A DNA stretch of 64,000 nt. Origin: Methylocaldum marinum (GTDB lineage: Bacteria; Pseudomonadota; Gammaproteobacteria; Methylococcales; Methylococcaceae). The DNA is taken from positions 1,864,395 through 1,928,394 of the forward strand of contig NZ_AP017928.1 of assembly GCF_003584645.1 (NCBI RefSeq). Direction: 5' to 3'. Of this stretch, positions 29,694 to 37,922 are shown in pieces (position 1 is the first letter of the stretch; every line of letters starts with the position of its first letter). Below the pieces are notes generated by a model, which was not told the DNA's origin, did no database searches, and saw only the letters and a program-made list of their open reading frames with translations. The translations under genes were made by a program, and so were the position numbers.

Positions 29694-30818
29694 CTACTCC
29701 GGCAGATCGTTCAGCTCGTAGCTGGTGCTACGCCCGCCCGCATCCGACTTGCGCAGGACGCCACGCATCAGCAGATCGTTGATGTCGCGCAGTGCTGTGT
29801 CCGGCGAGCACTTGGCGATGGCCGCCCATTTGCTGCTGGTGAGCTTGCCTTCGAAGCCGTCCAGCAGCCGATTGAGCAGCTTCACCTGTCGCTCGTTCAA
29901 GGGCGTGGTTGCCCAACGCTGCCAGAATCGCGCCTTGGTCAGTACGGCATCGAGGGTGTGCTGCGCCTGGTCGACAGCGCGATGGAGCGTTTCGAGGAAC
30001 CACATGAGCCACTCGGTGACGTCCATCGACCGCTTCTGGGTTCGTTCCAAGATGTCGTAGTAAGCCTTGCGTTCGCGCTGGATCTGCGCCGACAAACTAT
30101 AGAAGCGCTGCGGGCTGCCATCGGAGCGAGCCAGTAGCAGGTCGCCGATGGCCCGGGCGATACGACCATTGCCATCGTCGAACGGGTGCAGAGTGACGAA
30201 CCACAGATGGCCGAGGCCGGCCTTGAGCAGCGGCGGTTCGTTCGAGGCGCCATTCAACCAGTCGAGGAAGCGGCTGGTTTCGGCCTCGAGGCGATCGGCC
30301 GGCGGTGCTTCGAAATGCACCCGCTGGCGGCCAATGGGGCCGGACACCACCTGCATCGGGCCAGTGGCATCGTCGCGCCAGCCGCCGACCTTGATCTTGG
30401 AGAGGCCTGAGTAGCCGGTGGGAAACAGTGCGGCATGCCAGCCGAACAGACGTTCCCGCGTTACAGGTGCCTGGCAGTTGGCCGTGGCATCCAGCACCAT
30501 CTCGACCACGCCCTCGACGTGGCGATCGACCGGAGCGAGCGCGCCGATGTCCACGCCCAGCCTGCGGGCGATGGAGGAACGCACGGATTCAACATTGAGC
30601 TGCTCACCCTCGATCTCACTGGTCTTGACCACGTCCTCGGTCAGCGCCGCCAAGCTCGTTTGGTCACGCAAGGCCATGCCGACGTCAGCCAGACGCCCCA
30701 TTAGGAGTCCCTGGGCACGACTGACCTCGGCCATGGGTCCAGCCAGTGCCGCCAGGTCGAAGCGCCAAGTCGGCCAGTCGCTGGCCTGCCAGATGTATTT
30801 GTAATCGCCGCTATTCAT
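29694..30818 (-). CDS. Fic-family AMP transferase with C-terminal winged helix
   Basis: A 374-residue Fic protein likely to AMPylate (or otherwise NMP-modify) a target protein. The Fic motif HPFDDGNGR is at 211-219. An N-terminal inhibitory motif fits T66-S-E-I-E-G71 (S/T-xxx-E-G), so activity is probably self-restrained. FFxG-like flap residues lie near 140-165. Residues about 300-374 (NERQVKLLNRLLDGF, SSKWAAIAKCSPDTALRDI) form a winged helix that could bind DNA. An elaborate set of inverted repeats overlaps its start codon. Confidence 0.9.
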   Translation of the reverse strand: MNSGDYKYIWQASDWPTWRFDLAALAGPMAEVSRAQGLLMGRLADVGMALRDQTSLAALTEDVVKTSEIEGEQLNVESVRSSIARRLGVDIGALAPVDRHVEGVVEMVLDATANCQAPVTRERLFGWHAALFPTGYSGLSKIKVGGWRDDATGPMQVVSGPIGRQRVHFEAPPADRLEAETSRFLDWLNGASNEPPLLKAGLGHLWFVTLHPFDDGNGRIARAIGDLLLARSDGSPQRFYSLSAQIQRERKAYYDILERTQKRSMDVTEWLMWFLETLHRAVDQAQHTLDAVLTKARFWQRWATTPLNERQVKLLNRLLDGFEGKLTSSKWAAIAKCSPDTALRDINDLLMRGVLRKSDAGGRSTSYELNDLPE

Positions 30819-30900
30819 GCGGAGATTATGGCCTGCAATCTCCGCATGCGCAAGTCAATCACCGCACGTTTTGCGGTGAATGTGGGCATCATTCGCCGCA
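30816..30900 (-). promoter_or_regulatory. Cluster of inverted repeats at the fic start
   Basis: Arms CATGCGGAGATT (30816-30827) and AATCTCCGCATG (30837-30848) are a perfect 12-bp dyad that includes the fic start codon. Next, TCACCGCA / TGCGGTGA (30859-30879) is a second perfect dyad. TGCGGTGAATG then pairs with CATTCGCCGCA (30890-30900). They may form an operator for the Fic winged helix and an mRNA hairpin hiding the start codon. Confidence 0.6.
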
Positions 30901-30958
30901 TGGCGGATCGCCTTGCCCAGGAATGGGTGTAAATGGGTGTGTTATTGGTTGTGGCAAC

Positions 30959-30992
30959 GGACGCGGGTTCGATTCCCGTTTCGGGAATTGAA
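30959..30992. other. Second attachment-site-like copy of the ssrA T-arm
   Basis: GGACGCGGGTTCGATTCCCG (30959-30978) matches ssrA 23892-23911 at 19 of 20 positions. The following CGGGAATTGAAC is the inverse of the tmRNA sequence GTTCAATTCCCG, giving a core of two inverted halves separated by TTT. Junction repeat C lies about 200 bp to the right; nothing else is recognised in between. Confidence 0.7.
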
Positions 30993-31181
30993 CTGGCCCC
31001 GAAAAGCAGACGAGGTTGAGGCCGCTTATCGGCAACCAATCAGAGCGAAAAACCTGTCTGATTGTCCGCAGCCGACCGGCGTACCGACAGGCTTTTCGAT
31101 CCTGTTCGCACCGGTTCGCAGCAGCCCGCAGTGCTTCGATTCCGTACTTTCAATAGTCGTTTGATGCGGGGTACCATCCCA

Positions 31182-31450
31182 CCACCAATATCAAAACCCC
31201 AACCGTTCTCGGTTGGGGTTTTTTCTTGTCTGATCGCGCCGACTCCCTCGTGTTGTTGGGGGTTCCTGCGGAAGCCTGCGGACTTCGCCAGCCACCCGAA
31301 TTGGCCGTTCCCGGCCATATTCCACTCTCTCCTGACCATTCCTCGCTCCGACCTCGCTCCCCGAAAATGGCCCGAAGTCCGCAAAGCCCACAGCCGTCCC
31401 CATTACAGATCTACGGGTTACGCGCGGACGAATCAAGCGGTTGGATTGCC
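31182..31450. repeat. Island junction repeat, copy C
   Basis: CCACCAATATC (31182-31192), the same terminator hairpin as copy B (31193-31222), and the same ordered blocks ending GGTTACGCGCGGACGAATCA and AGCGGTTGGATTG. It starts the segment carrying AbiE and everything to its right. Confidence 0.8.
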
Positions 31451-31499
31451 GCATTGGCTACCGGAGGGAACACGAGCATCTCCCTGGGAGTCATCGCAC

Positions 31500-31528
31500 T
31501 TGCAGTTTGTCAGAAACTCGCATATATT
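31500..31528 (+). promoter_or_regulatory. Predicted promoter of the AbiE pair (leaderless)
   Basis: -35 TTGCAG (31500-31505), 17-bp spacer, -10 TATATT (31523-31528). Transcription would begin at about 31535, essentially at the A of the ATG at 31536, and no ribosome site precedes that ATG. Confidence 0.65.
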
Positions 31529-31535
31529 TTCGTAC

Positions 31536-32156
31536 ATGAACACGACGACCAAGACCGCCGAGCTGATTCGCCAGCGCATCGAGGCGATGCCGATTGGGGA
31601 GCCTTTCACCCCGACGGCATTCCTGGAGTGCGGCACGCGTGCGTCCGTCGATCAGACCCTCTCCCGCCTCGTCAAGGCAGGGTCGATCGAGCGTGTGACG
31701 CGCGGCGTCTTTGTGCGTCCCGAGGTCAGCCGTTTCGTTGGCAAGGTGATGCCCGAGCCTTTTAAGGTGGCCGAGACCGTTGCAAAGACCACGGGTGCCG
31801 TCGTCCAGGTTCACGGTGCCGAAGCGGCGCGTCGGCTCGAACTGACCACGCAGGTCCCGACCCAGTCTGTATTCGTGACATCCGGCCCGTCGAAGCGCAT
31901 CCGCGTGGGGAAGATGGAGATCCGTCTGCAGCACGTCTGCCAACGCAAGTTGGCCCTGGCAGGACGACCCGCCGGGCTCGCGCTTGCGGCGATGTGGTAT
32001 CTCGGCAAGAAGGAAGTGACGCCGGCTCTCGTCGAGAAGATTCGGCGCAAGCTGGGATCGAGCGAATTCGAGGTGCTGAAATCAGCCACCAGATCAATGC
32101 CCGCGTGGATGAGCGACGCCATCTTCCGCAACGAGCGGACGGCCGTTCATGCCTGA
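31536..32156 (+). CDS. AbiEi-type antitoxin/transcription regulator
   Basis: Antitoxin of an AbiE type IV toxin-antitoxin system, 206 residues. The N-terminal winged helix (KTAELIRQRIEAMPIGEPFT, then VDQTLSRLVKAGSIERVTRGVFV) binds its own promoter in known members. The C-terminal AbiEi domain contains VQVHGAEAARRLELTTQVP. The start at 31536 is chosen by homology and by the promoter just upstream; the frame is open further left but that part is repeat C. The stop overlaps the toxin start by 8 bp. Confidence 0.82.
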   Translation: MNTTTKTAELIRQRIEAMPIGEPFTPTAFLECGTRASVDQTLSRLVKAGSIERVTRGVFVRPEVSRFVGKVMPEPFKVAETVAKTTGAVVQVHGAEAARRLELTTQVPTQSVFVTSGPSKRIRVGKMEIRLQHVCQRKLALAGRPAGLALAAMWYLGKKEVTPALVEKIRRKLGSSEFEVLKSATRSMPAWMSDAIFRNERTAVHA

Positions 32157-33153
32157 GTCCTTCGTGCACCTGAATGCTCAAGAGCAGTCCCAAATATATC
32201 GGGCACTGGCCCCGCAGCTTGCCCGCACGCCCGTCGTACTGGAAAAGGATGTCTGGGTCTGCTGGGTGCTGCAGACCCTGTTCACCATGCCCGACCGACT
32301 GCCGATGGCCTTCAAGGGCGGCACCTCACTCTCCAAGGTGTTCGGCGCCATTGCGCGCTTCTCCGAGGACGTGGACATCACGCTCGACTACCGTGGCTTG
32401 GACGGCTCCTTCGACCCGTTTGCCGAAGGCGTCTCACGCAATCGGCTGAAGAAATTCAGCGAGGATCTCAAGTCCTTCGTGCGCGACCATGCCCACGGTG
32501 TCGTGGCGCCGCACTTCCAGAGGATGCTGGCGGACGAGTTCGATGCCGATGCGTTCCAGCTTGAAGTCAGTGATGACGGCGAGCAGATGCGGATGCACTA
32601 CCCGAGCGTGCTGGAGGCACCGGGAGACTATGTGGGCAACAGCGTCCTGATCGAGTTCGGTGGCCGTAACATCACCGAGCCGAATGAGGAGCATGAGGTG
32701 CAGCCCGACATCGCGGAACATGTCGCTGAACTCGATTTCCCTCGGTCGACGGTCAGTGTGCTGTCTCCGGCACGTACCTTCTGGGAAAAAGCGACGCTGA
32801 TGCACGTCGAGTGTCAGCGCGACGAGTTCCGCACAGACGCCGAACGCCTGTCACGCCACTGGTACGACCTGGCCATGCTGGCCGATCTTGCCCATGGGCA
32901 GGCCGCTGTGGCCGATCGCGCTCTGCTCGCCGATGTCGTCAAGCACAAGAAGGCCTTCTACAACGCGAGCTACGCCAACTACGACGCATGCTTGGCCGGG
33001 CAGCTCAGACTCATTCCGGAAGATGCCGCACTGGCCGCGCTGCGCGATGACTTCCAGCGCATGATTGGTGCCGGCATGTTCATCGGCGAGCCTCCCGCCT
33101 TCGATGCCATCGTCGATCGCCTGCGCGCGCTGGAAACAGCAATCAATCAGTGA
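32149..33153 (+). CDS. AbiEii nucleotidyltransferase toxin
   Basis: Toxin of the AbiE pair, 334 residues. The nucleotidyltransferase core is FKGGTSLSKVFGAIARFSED followed by VDITLD, i.e. GG-T-S with the D-x-D metal-binding pair. Later conserved parts include SPARTFWEKATLMH and RHWYDLAMLAD. MenA-type relatives add nucleotides to tRNA acceptor ends, and phage infection triggers growth arrest. It ends against the second recombinase block. Confidence 0.87.
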   Translation: MPESFVHLNAQEQSQIYRALAPQLARTPVVLEKDVWVCWVLQTLFTMPDRLPMAFKGGTSLSKVFGAIARFSEDVDITLDYRGLDGSFDPFAEGVSRNRLKKFSEDLKSFVRDHAHGVVAPHFQRMLADEFDADAFQLEVSDDGEQMRMHYPSVLEAPGDYVGNSVLIEFGGRNITEPNEEHEVQPDIAEHVAELDFPRSTVSVLSPARTFWEKATLMHVECQRDEFRTDAERLSRHWYDLAMLADLAHGQAAVADRALLADVVKHKKAFYNASYANYDACLAGQLRLIPEDAALAALRDDFQRMIGAGMFIGEPPAFDAIVDRLRALETAINQ

Positions 33154-33155
33154 CC

Positions 33156-33599
33156 TCACGCTGGCGATGACCCAGCAATTCTCGCCCGCTGCTCATCCCA
33201 CAGCGCCGGCGGATCAACCGCCAGATCAAACAGCGTGATGTGATTCGGCAGTGCGTCGTCGAGGATGGCCGCCACGATGTCGGGTGCCAGCGTGGTCAGG
33301 TTGACCATTCGGCTGACGTAGCTGTTGTCGATGTTCTCCCGCGTGGCGATCTCCTTCAAGGACTTCGCCTCTCCTGATTCCAGCATCGCCAGCCAGCGGT
33401 GGCCACTGGCCAGCGCCAGTTGGATGGAGGTCGGTGCTACGTCCCACGGTCTGACCGGCGCGGTTTCGCCGTTTGGCAAGGTGACCAACTTGCGGCCACT
33501 GCGGCGCTTGATCTGGATCGGCACGGACAGGGTCAGCCTACCGTCGCTGGTCTGCAGGATGTCCGGCTCGCCGGTCTTCTGGATGCGGATGTCGCTCAT
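33156..33599 (-). CDS. HTH protein of the DUF2924-recombinase locus, copy 2
   Basis: 147 residues, identical to copy 1 through DEQR and then ending ARIAGSSPA because the repeat boundary lies there. It has the same HTH-like segment (ATRENIDNSYVSRM) and the same 4-bp overlap with its recombinase. The AbiEii stop is only a few bases from its own stop on the opposite strand. Confidence 0.7.
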   Translation of the reverse strand: MSDIRIQKTGEPDILQTSDGRLTLSVPIQIKRRSGRKLVTLPNGETAPVRPWDVAPTSIQLALASGHRWLAMLESGEAKSLKEIATRENIDNSYVSRMVNLTTLAPDIVAAILDDALPNHITLFDLAVDPPALWDEQRARIAGSSPA

Positions 33600-35060
33600 G
33601 CCAGCGCCTCAGCTTGTTGCTCGACCGGCTCGGGACGCAGTTCCAGCACCAGGCGCTCGATGCCGTTGGCGCGCAGTCGCACCTCGAGGTCATTTGGCGA
33701 CACGATCACCTTCTCCACCAGCAGCTTGACGATCCGGGTCTGCTCCGCTGGGAACAGTTGATCCCAAATCGCGTCGAGCCGGGTCATGGCCACGGTGATC
33801 TTGGCTTCGTCCAGGGTTGGGTCCAGCTTGATCGCTTGCGGCAGCATATCGCCGAGCAGATTCGGGGCACGCAAAATCGCGCGCAGTTGATCGAGTACCG
33901 CCGACTCCAGTTCTGCGGCGGGCAGTCGCGGCAGACCCGAGGCACCGGCGTGTTCCTTGGCGTCGCGCTGGGGCACGTAGTAACGGTAGCGCCGGCCATT
34001 CTTCTTGGTGGTGTGCCACGGCGACAGCGCACGGCCGTCGTTGCCGAACACGATGCCCTTGAGTAAATAGGGAACCTTGGCCCGCGTCGTGTTGCCCCGC
34101 ACCCGGCCATTCGTCTCCAGGATCGCGTGGACGCTGTCCCACAGTTCGCGGCTGATGATGGGCGGATGCTTGGCCTGGTACCACTGGTCCTTGTGACGTA
34201 ACTCGCCAAGGTAGGTCCGGTTGCTGAGTAGCTTGTAGATGTGGCCCTTGTCGATCGGTCTGCCCTCGCGGGTTTTGCCGTCTTGCGTAGTCCACGCCTT
34301 CGACGTTACGCCATCCAGTTTCAGCTCCTTGACCAACGCCGTACTGGAGCCGAGTTCAACGAAGCGCTGAAAGATGTGCCGGATCAGTTTGGCCTCGCGT
34401 TCGTTGGGCACCAGCCGGCGGTTCTCGACGTCGTAGCCCAGCGGTGGCACGCCGCCCATCCACATGCCCTTGCGCTTGCTGGCCGCGATCTTGTCGCGGA
34501 TGCGCTCGCCGGTGACCTCGCGCTCGAACTGGGCGAAGGACAGCAGGATGTTCAGCATCAAGCGGCCCATCGAGGTCGTCGTGTTGAATTGCTGGGTGAC
34601 CGACACGAACGACACGCCGTAGCGCTCGAACACCTCGACCATCTTGGAGAAGTCCGCCAGGCTGCGTGTCAAGCGGTCGATCTTGTAGATGACGACCACG
34701 TCATCTTGCCGGCCTCGATGTCCGCCATCATGCGGCGCAGCGCCGGACGTTCCATGTTGCCACCGGAGAAGGCCGGATCGTCGTAGTCGTCGGCTACTGG
34801 AATCCAGCCCTCGGCGCGCTGGCTGGCGATGTAGGCGTGACCGGCGTCGCGCTGGGCATCGATGGAGTTGTATTCCTGGTCGAGTCCTTCGTCGGTGGAC
34901 TTGCGCGTATAGACTGCGCAGCGCATGCGGCACTTCAAGACTTCGTTCATCGTCCACCTCCCTTCTTGGTGGACGGCTTGGTCTTGGCATTGGATGGCGG
35001 CCTGAGCCCAAAGAACAGAGGCCCCGACCATCGCATGCCAGTGATCTCGCGGGCGATCAT
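33185..35060. repeat. Large direct repeat, copy 2
   Basis: Partner of 26627-28502, same orientation. The left edge is at CCCGCTGCTCATCC, the right edge at GTGATCTCGCGGGC. The two copies share the recombinase frameshift, so duplication (or gene conversion) followed that mutation. Confidence 0.95.
33596..34950 (-). pseudogene. Large serine recombinase, frameshifted, copy 2
   Basis: Same gene as at 27038, same one-base deletion near 34704 between EAGK and DVVVIY. The N-terminal frame from 34950 holds the catalytic Ser (TRKSTDEGL); the C-terminal frame holds the rest. Neither copy can make a full-length enzyme without recoding. Confidence 0.9.
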
Positions 35061-35175
35061 CGAAAGGCTCGGGTACATCCGGCCTTCAAAGTCGTACTGG
35101 CCATCGGCGGTCGCGATCACCCGGTACTCGACGCCCTTGTATTTCCGGACCAACACGGTACCGGCGGCTGGACGC
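34947..35175 (-). pseudogene. DUF2924 protein, C-terminal remnant (copy 2)
   Basis: About 75 residues of the DUF2924 C-terminal domain: GTVLVRKYKGVEYRVIATAD, YPSLSMIAREITGMRWSGP and LFFGL. It extends about 115 bp further upstream than the copy-1 remnant. It is cut near 35175, where a phage gene fragment begins on the other strand. Confidence 0.75.
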
Positions 35176-35480
35176 TCGGCGAAAGCGGCTGGGGCGCCGG
35201 CATGGATGCCAACCTGAAGCGGCTGGGCGCCGTCGTCAGCCTGTCGGTCAAAGACCGCGATCTGGCCACACCACCTGCCAGCCCGGTTAACGGCGACCGT
35301 TACCTCATTCCCGCTGGCGCAACCGGCGTCTGGAGCGGCAAGACCGATCAGATCGCGGCGCGCATCGCGGGCGTCTGGGAATACCACATCCCTAAAGTCG
35401 GTTGGCTCTGCTTCATCGAGGACGAGGCAGTGCTCTCGGCCTACAAGGCCACCGGCTGGAGTCCCGGCATCGCCATCTGA
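35176..35480 (+). pseudogene. DUF2793 phage tail-protein fragment
   Basis: C-terminal end of a phage structural protein: GWGAGMDANLKRLGAV, LATPPASPVNGDRYLIPAGA and PKVGWLCFIEDEA fit the DUF2793 domain. It has no start of its own and begins where the DUF2924 remnant ends. A terminator follows 20 bp after the stop. Confidence 0.72.
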
Positions 35481-35500
35481 TCGCTTTCCCCTGAACCCCG

Positions 35501-35525
35501 AAAACCCGCCCGAGTGGCGGGTTTT
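35501..35525 (+). terminator. Terminator after the DUF2793 fragment
   Basis: Stem AAAACCCGCC / GGCGGGTTTT with a 5-nt loop, running into a short T stretch. Confidence 0.8.
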
Positions 35526-35545
35526 GCATTTCTGGAGCCCGCCCT

Positions 35546-35845
35546 ATGACTGACCCACAAAAACCCGCACTGGTCGACAGCATGCTCCTCCTGCGCAAGG
35601 AGGACTTCGAAGACCTTCTGGATCGCGCCGCCGAACGCGGCGCCAAACGTGCCCTGGCCGATGTTGGCTTGGACGGTGACGACGCCGCCCACGACATCCG
35701 CGAACTGCGCGGCCTGCTCGATGCCTTCAACACCGCCAAGCACACCGCGTGGCAGACCGTCATCAAGATGATCACTACCGGATTCCTGCTGGCGTTGGTG
35801 GCGGGCGCCCTCATCAAGTTCAAGGTGTTCGGAGGTGGCCAATGA
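35546..35845 (+). CDS. Small phage membrane protein (DUF6127-like)
   Basis: 99 residues: a charged helix (MLLLRKEDFEDLLDRAAERG and LADVGLDGDDAAHDIRELRG), then one C-terminal membrane segment, TTGFLLALVAGALIKF. It resembles proteins encoded between tail and lysis genes of prophages. A holin-like or lysis-accessory role is a guess. It overlaps the next gene by 4 bp (ATGA). Confidence 0.65.
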   Translation: MTDPQKPALVDSMLLLRKEDFEDLLDRAAERGAKRALADVGLDGDDAAHDIRELRGLLDAFNTAKHTAWQTVIKMITTGFLLALVAGALIKFKVFGGGQ

Positions 35846-36120
35846 TCGAGACCCTTCTCGGTGGCTTGCTCGGCGGCGCCTTCCGCCTGGCGCCCGAACT
35901 CCTAAAGTGGCTCGACCGCAAGGGAGAACGTGGCCACGAACTGGCAATGCAGGACAAGGCGCTCGAATTCGAGAAGCTACGCGGTGCTCAGCGCATCGAA
36001 GGCGGTGCCGACTGGGGTGTCGCGATCCTCCACGCATGGACCGAAGCTGATCAGGCACTGTGGGCAGGCGTGCTGAACTTCTGGTTCCTCGGGCGCGTGT
36101 TTGATCGGGTGAGGCCATGA
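35842..36120 (+). CDS. Prophage lysis-module protein, possibly internally shortened
   Basis: 92 residues: METLLGG-type start (MIETLLGGLLGGAFRLAPEL), a helical Lys/Glu stretch (MQDKALEFEKLRGAQRIE), then ADQALWAGVLNFWFLGRVF. Relatives I recall have a longer middle with membrane segments, so an internal deletion is likely. Function unknown. It sits between the membrane protein and the endolysin, overlapping both by 4 bp. Confidence 0.55.
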   Translation: MIETLLGGLLGGAFRLAPELLKWLDRKGERGHELAMQDKALEFEKLRGAQRIEGGADWGVAILHAWTEADQALWAGVLNFWFLGRVFDRVRP

Positions 36121-36584
36121 GCCAGATTCCCCAGGCAGCCATCGCCCTGGCGAAGCGCTTCTAGGGATTCCATCGTATTCCGAGGTCAGATCCTCTGCGC
36201 CGGGCCCATCCCTATATCTGCCCGGCCGGCTACTGGACGATCGGCTACGGGCGTCTATGCAAGCCGGACCATCCACCGATCAACGAGGAAGAGGGCGAGA
36301 CCTACTTGCGTCAGGATCTGCGCACGGCTCTCGCCGCCACGCTGCGCTACTGCCCGGTGCTGGCCGCCGAGCCAGAGGCGCGACTCGCGGCCATCGTCGA
36401 CTTCACCTTCAACCTCGGCGCAGGGCGGCTTCAGACATCGACCCTGAGGCGACGGATCAATCAGCGGGACTGGATCGCTGCAGGGCAGGAACTGCGGCGA
36501 TGGATTTATGGCGGCGGAAAAGTGCTGCCAGGGCTGGTAACGCGACGAGAGGCTGAGGTCGCCTTGCTACTTCGCAACGCTTGA
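36117..36584 (+). pseudogene. GH24 endolysin with amber codon at the catalytic Glu
   Basis: Phage lysozyme. The frame from ATG at 36117 reads IALAKRF, then TAG (36162-36164), then GFHRIP. Intact relatives read KRFEGFH, so GAG became TAG at the catalytic Glu itself. The frame then stays open for 140 codons: PYICPAGYWTIGYGRLC, LAAIVDFTFNLGAGRLQTST and TLRRRINQRDW, all family-typical. A translation restart (for example at 36306) would lack the active site. The gene is therefore dead unless an amber suppressor inserts Glu. Confidence 0.88.
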
Positions 36585-36660
36585 GCCGAAAGCGCGCAGA
36601 AGAGCTTGGCTTTACCGCCGCACAGCGCGTTCATGTCATTCCCGCAACGGAGAAATGCCG

Positions 36661-36951
36661 ATGACTAACAGATACAAGAAGGCCGTGATCGAGGACACCG
36701 TTTCTCACGGCATCGACGAAGACGAACAATCCAACCTGCTCGATCTGTTCGAGTACGCCATGAAGTCCACCGCGACGACCCTGGCTCGCGAAGCCAGATT
36801 CGACACCAGCGACTTTGCGACGGCGAAAGAGCGCAACTGTGAGGGCTTTCAGCTGACGCTACAGCGTCTGACCATTGACGGCCGAGACTTCTGGCACGGG
36901 CGGTTCAGCAGAGCCGAACAGCAACTCACCGTGACTGGGTCTCTCGAATAG
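36661..36951 (+). CDS. Small hypothetical protein
   Basis: 96 residues from the ATG at 36661, which lies 8 bases after GGAG (an ATG at 36655 is too close). Acidic N-terminal half (IDEDEQSNLLDLFEYAMKST) and a C-terminal ITIDGRDFWHGRF-like stretch. I do not recognise the family. It is the last rightward gene before the leftward defence operon. Confidence 0.5.
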   Translation: MTNRYKKAVIEDTVSHGIDEDEQSNLLDLFEYAMKSTATTLAREARFDTSDFATAKERNCEGFQLTLQRLTIDGRDFWHGRFSRAEQQLTVTGSLE

Positions 36952-36959
36952 CCTCGCGG

Positions 36960-37907
36960 CTACTCGGCCTCTTTTGTCACGTCCCAGTCGGCCAGCCGTG
37001 CTTCGCCGGTCTGGTAGAACTGCTTCACCAACTTCACGTAGTCGAGAAAATCCCGATTCTCCGTGGCTAGTCGGTTTGCCATATCCCAATCGATCTCATC
37101 CCGTTCCCGGGCTGGAATCAGCACCTGACTTTCCGCCGGGTTGTCGGCATCCAGCTTGATCAGGCCGATGCCGTGAGCCGCGAACAGCATTCGCAGCTCC
37201 TTCAATGTGTCCTGCCCCTCGATCTCGGCGGCCACCAGGTAGCCAAAGTTGGACCACGAGGAGTTCGAGACGGACTGGAAGAAGCACTCTCGGACATTTG
37301 ACCGGTTGATTAGCAGCTTGACCTCGAACGACCACAGCTTGGTGCGCTTGTCCGAATACTGATTCACGCAGTCCCGCACCTCCTGGTGCCAATCGGCGCC
37401 CAGGTCCTCCATGCCCACCAGATCCGGGTAGAGCCAGCGGTTACCGTTCGGGCCGCGCTTGTTCGATGAACGTTTCTCGTCGATGCGCTTTGAGTACACC
37501 CCAAACTCTTCCCACAGATACAACGACAGCAGAGGGTACATCGCGTGCTCGCCGAGCTTGGTATCGTTCATGTCGGCCGTGGGCACGACGACCGCGCTCT
37601 CTGCTGCCGCCACCTCGGCACTGTCTGATTTTTCGGAGTAGTAATACTTCCGTGGGCGGCCCTCGGTCGTCTTGAGCTCTGGATGCTTCTTCTGCAAGCG
37701 CGGGCGCTGCGAGCTGATCTCCGCGACGAGCTGCTGCACCAGATCAGCATCCGACTTGATGTAGTTGCCCTGGCTTTTGGCCCGCTTTTCCTGACACTCC
37801 TCGGGGAAGGTTTCGAATAGCCACTCCGCAATCTGCCGCGCAGTGAATTTCTGCTCTGCACGATCTTTCAGGAAACCGACCACTGCCTGTCTTAGATTCA
37901 ACGCCAT
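36960..37907 (-). CDS. HrgA-like protein (COG2958), putative PD-(D/E)XK nuclease
   Basis: 315 residues. The N-terminus (1-90) is a winged-helix-like region (LRQAVVGFLKDRAEQKFTAR, AEWLFETF). The C-terminal half fits COG2958/HrgA, named after an H. pylori restriction-linked gene. I see a possible PD-(D/E)XK core: Glu120 (GEHAMY), Asp162 (YPDLVG) and Glu195-x-Lys197 (WSFEVKL). A nuclease function is inference. It is the last gene of the operon, 15 bp after the type III Res gene, so it may be an accessory effector. Confidence 0.72.
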   Translation of the reverse strand: MALNLRQAVVGFLKDRAEQKFTARQIAEWLFETFPEECQEKRAKSQGNYIKSDADLVQQLVAEISSQRPRLQKKHPELKTTEGRPRKYYYSEKSDSAEVAAAESAVVVPTADMNDTKLGEHAMYPLLSLYLWEEFGVYSKRIDEKRSSNKRGPNGNRWLYPDLVGMEDLGADWHQEVRDCVNQYSDKRTKLWSFEVKLLINRSNVRECFFQSVSNSSWSNFGYLVAAEIEGQDTLKELRMLFAAHGIGLIKLDADNPAESQVLIPARERDEIDWDMANRLATENRDFLDYVKLVKQFYQTGEARLADWDVTKEAE

Positions 37908-37922
37908 GCTCTTCCTCCCGGC

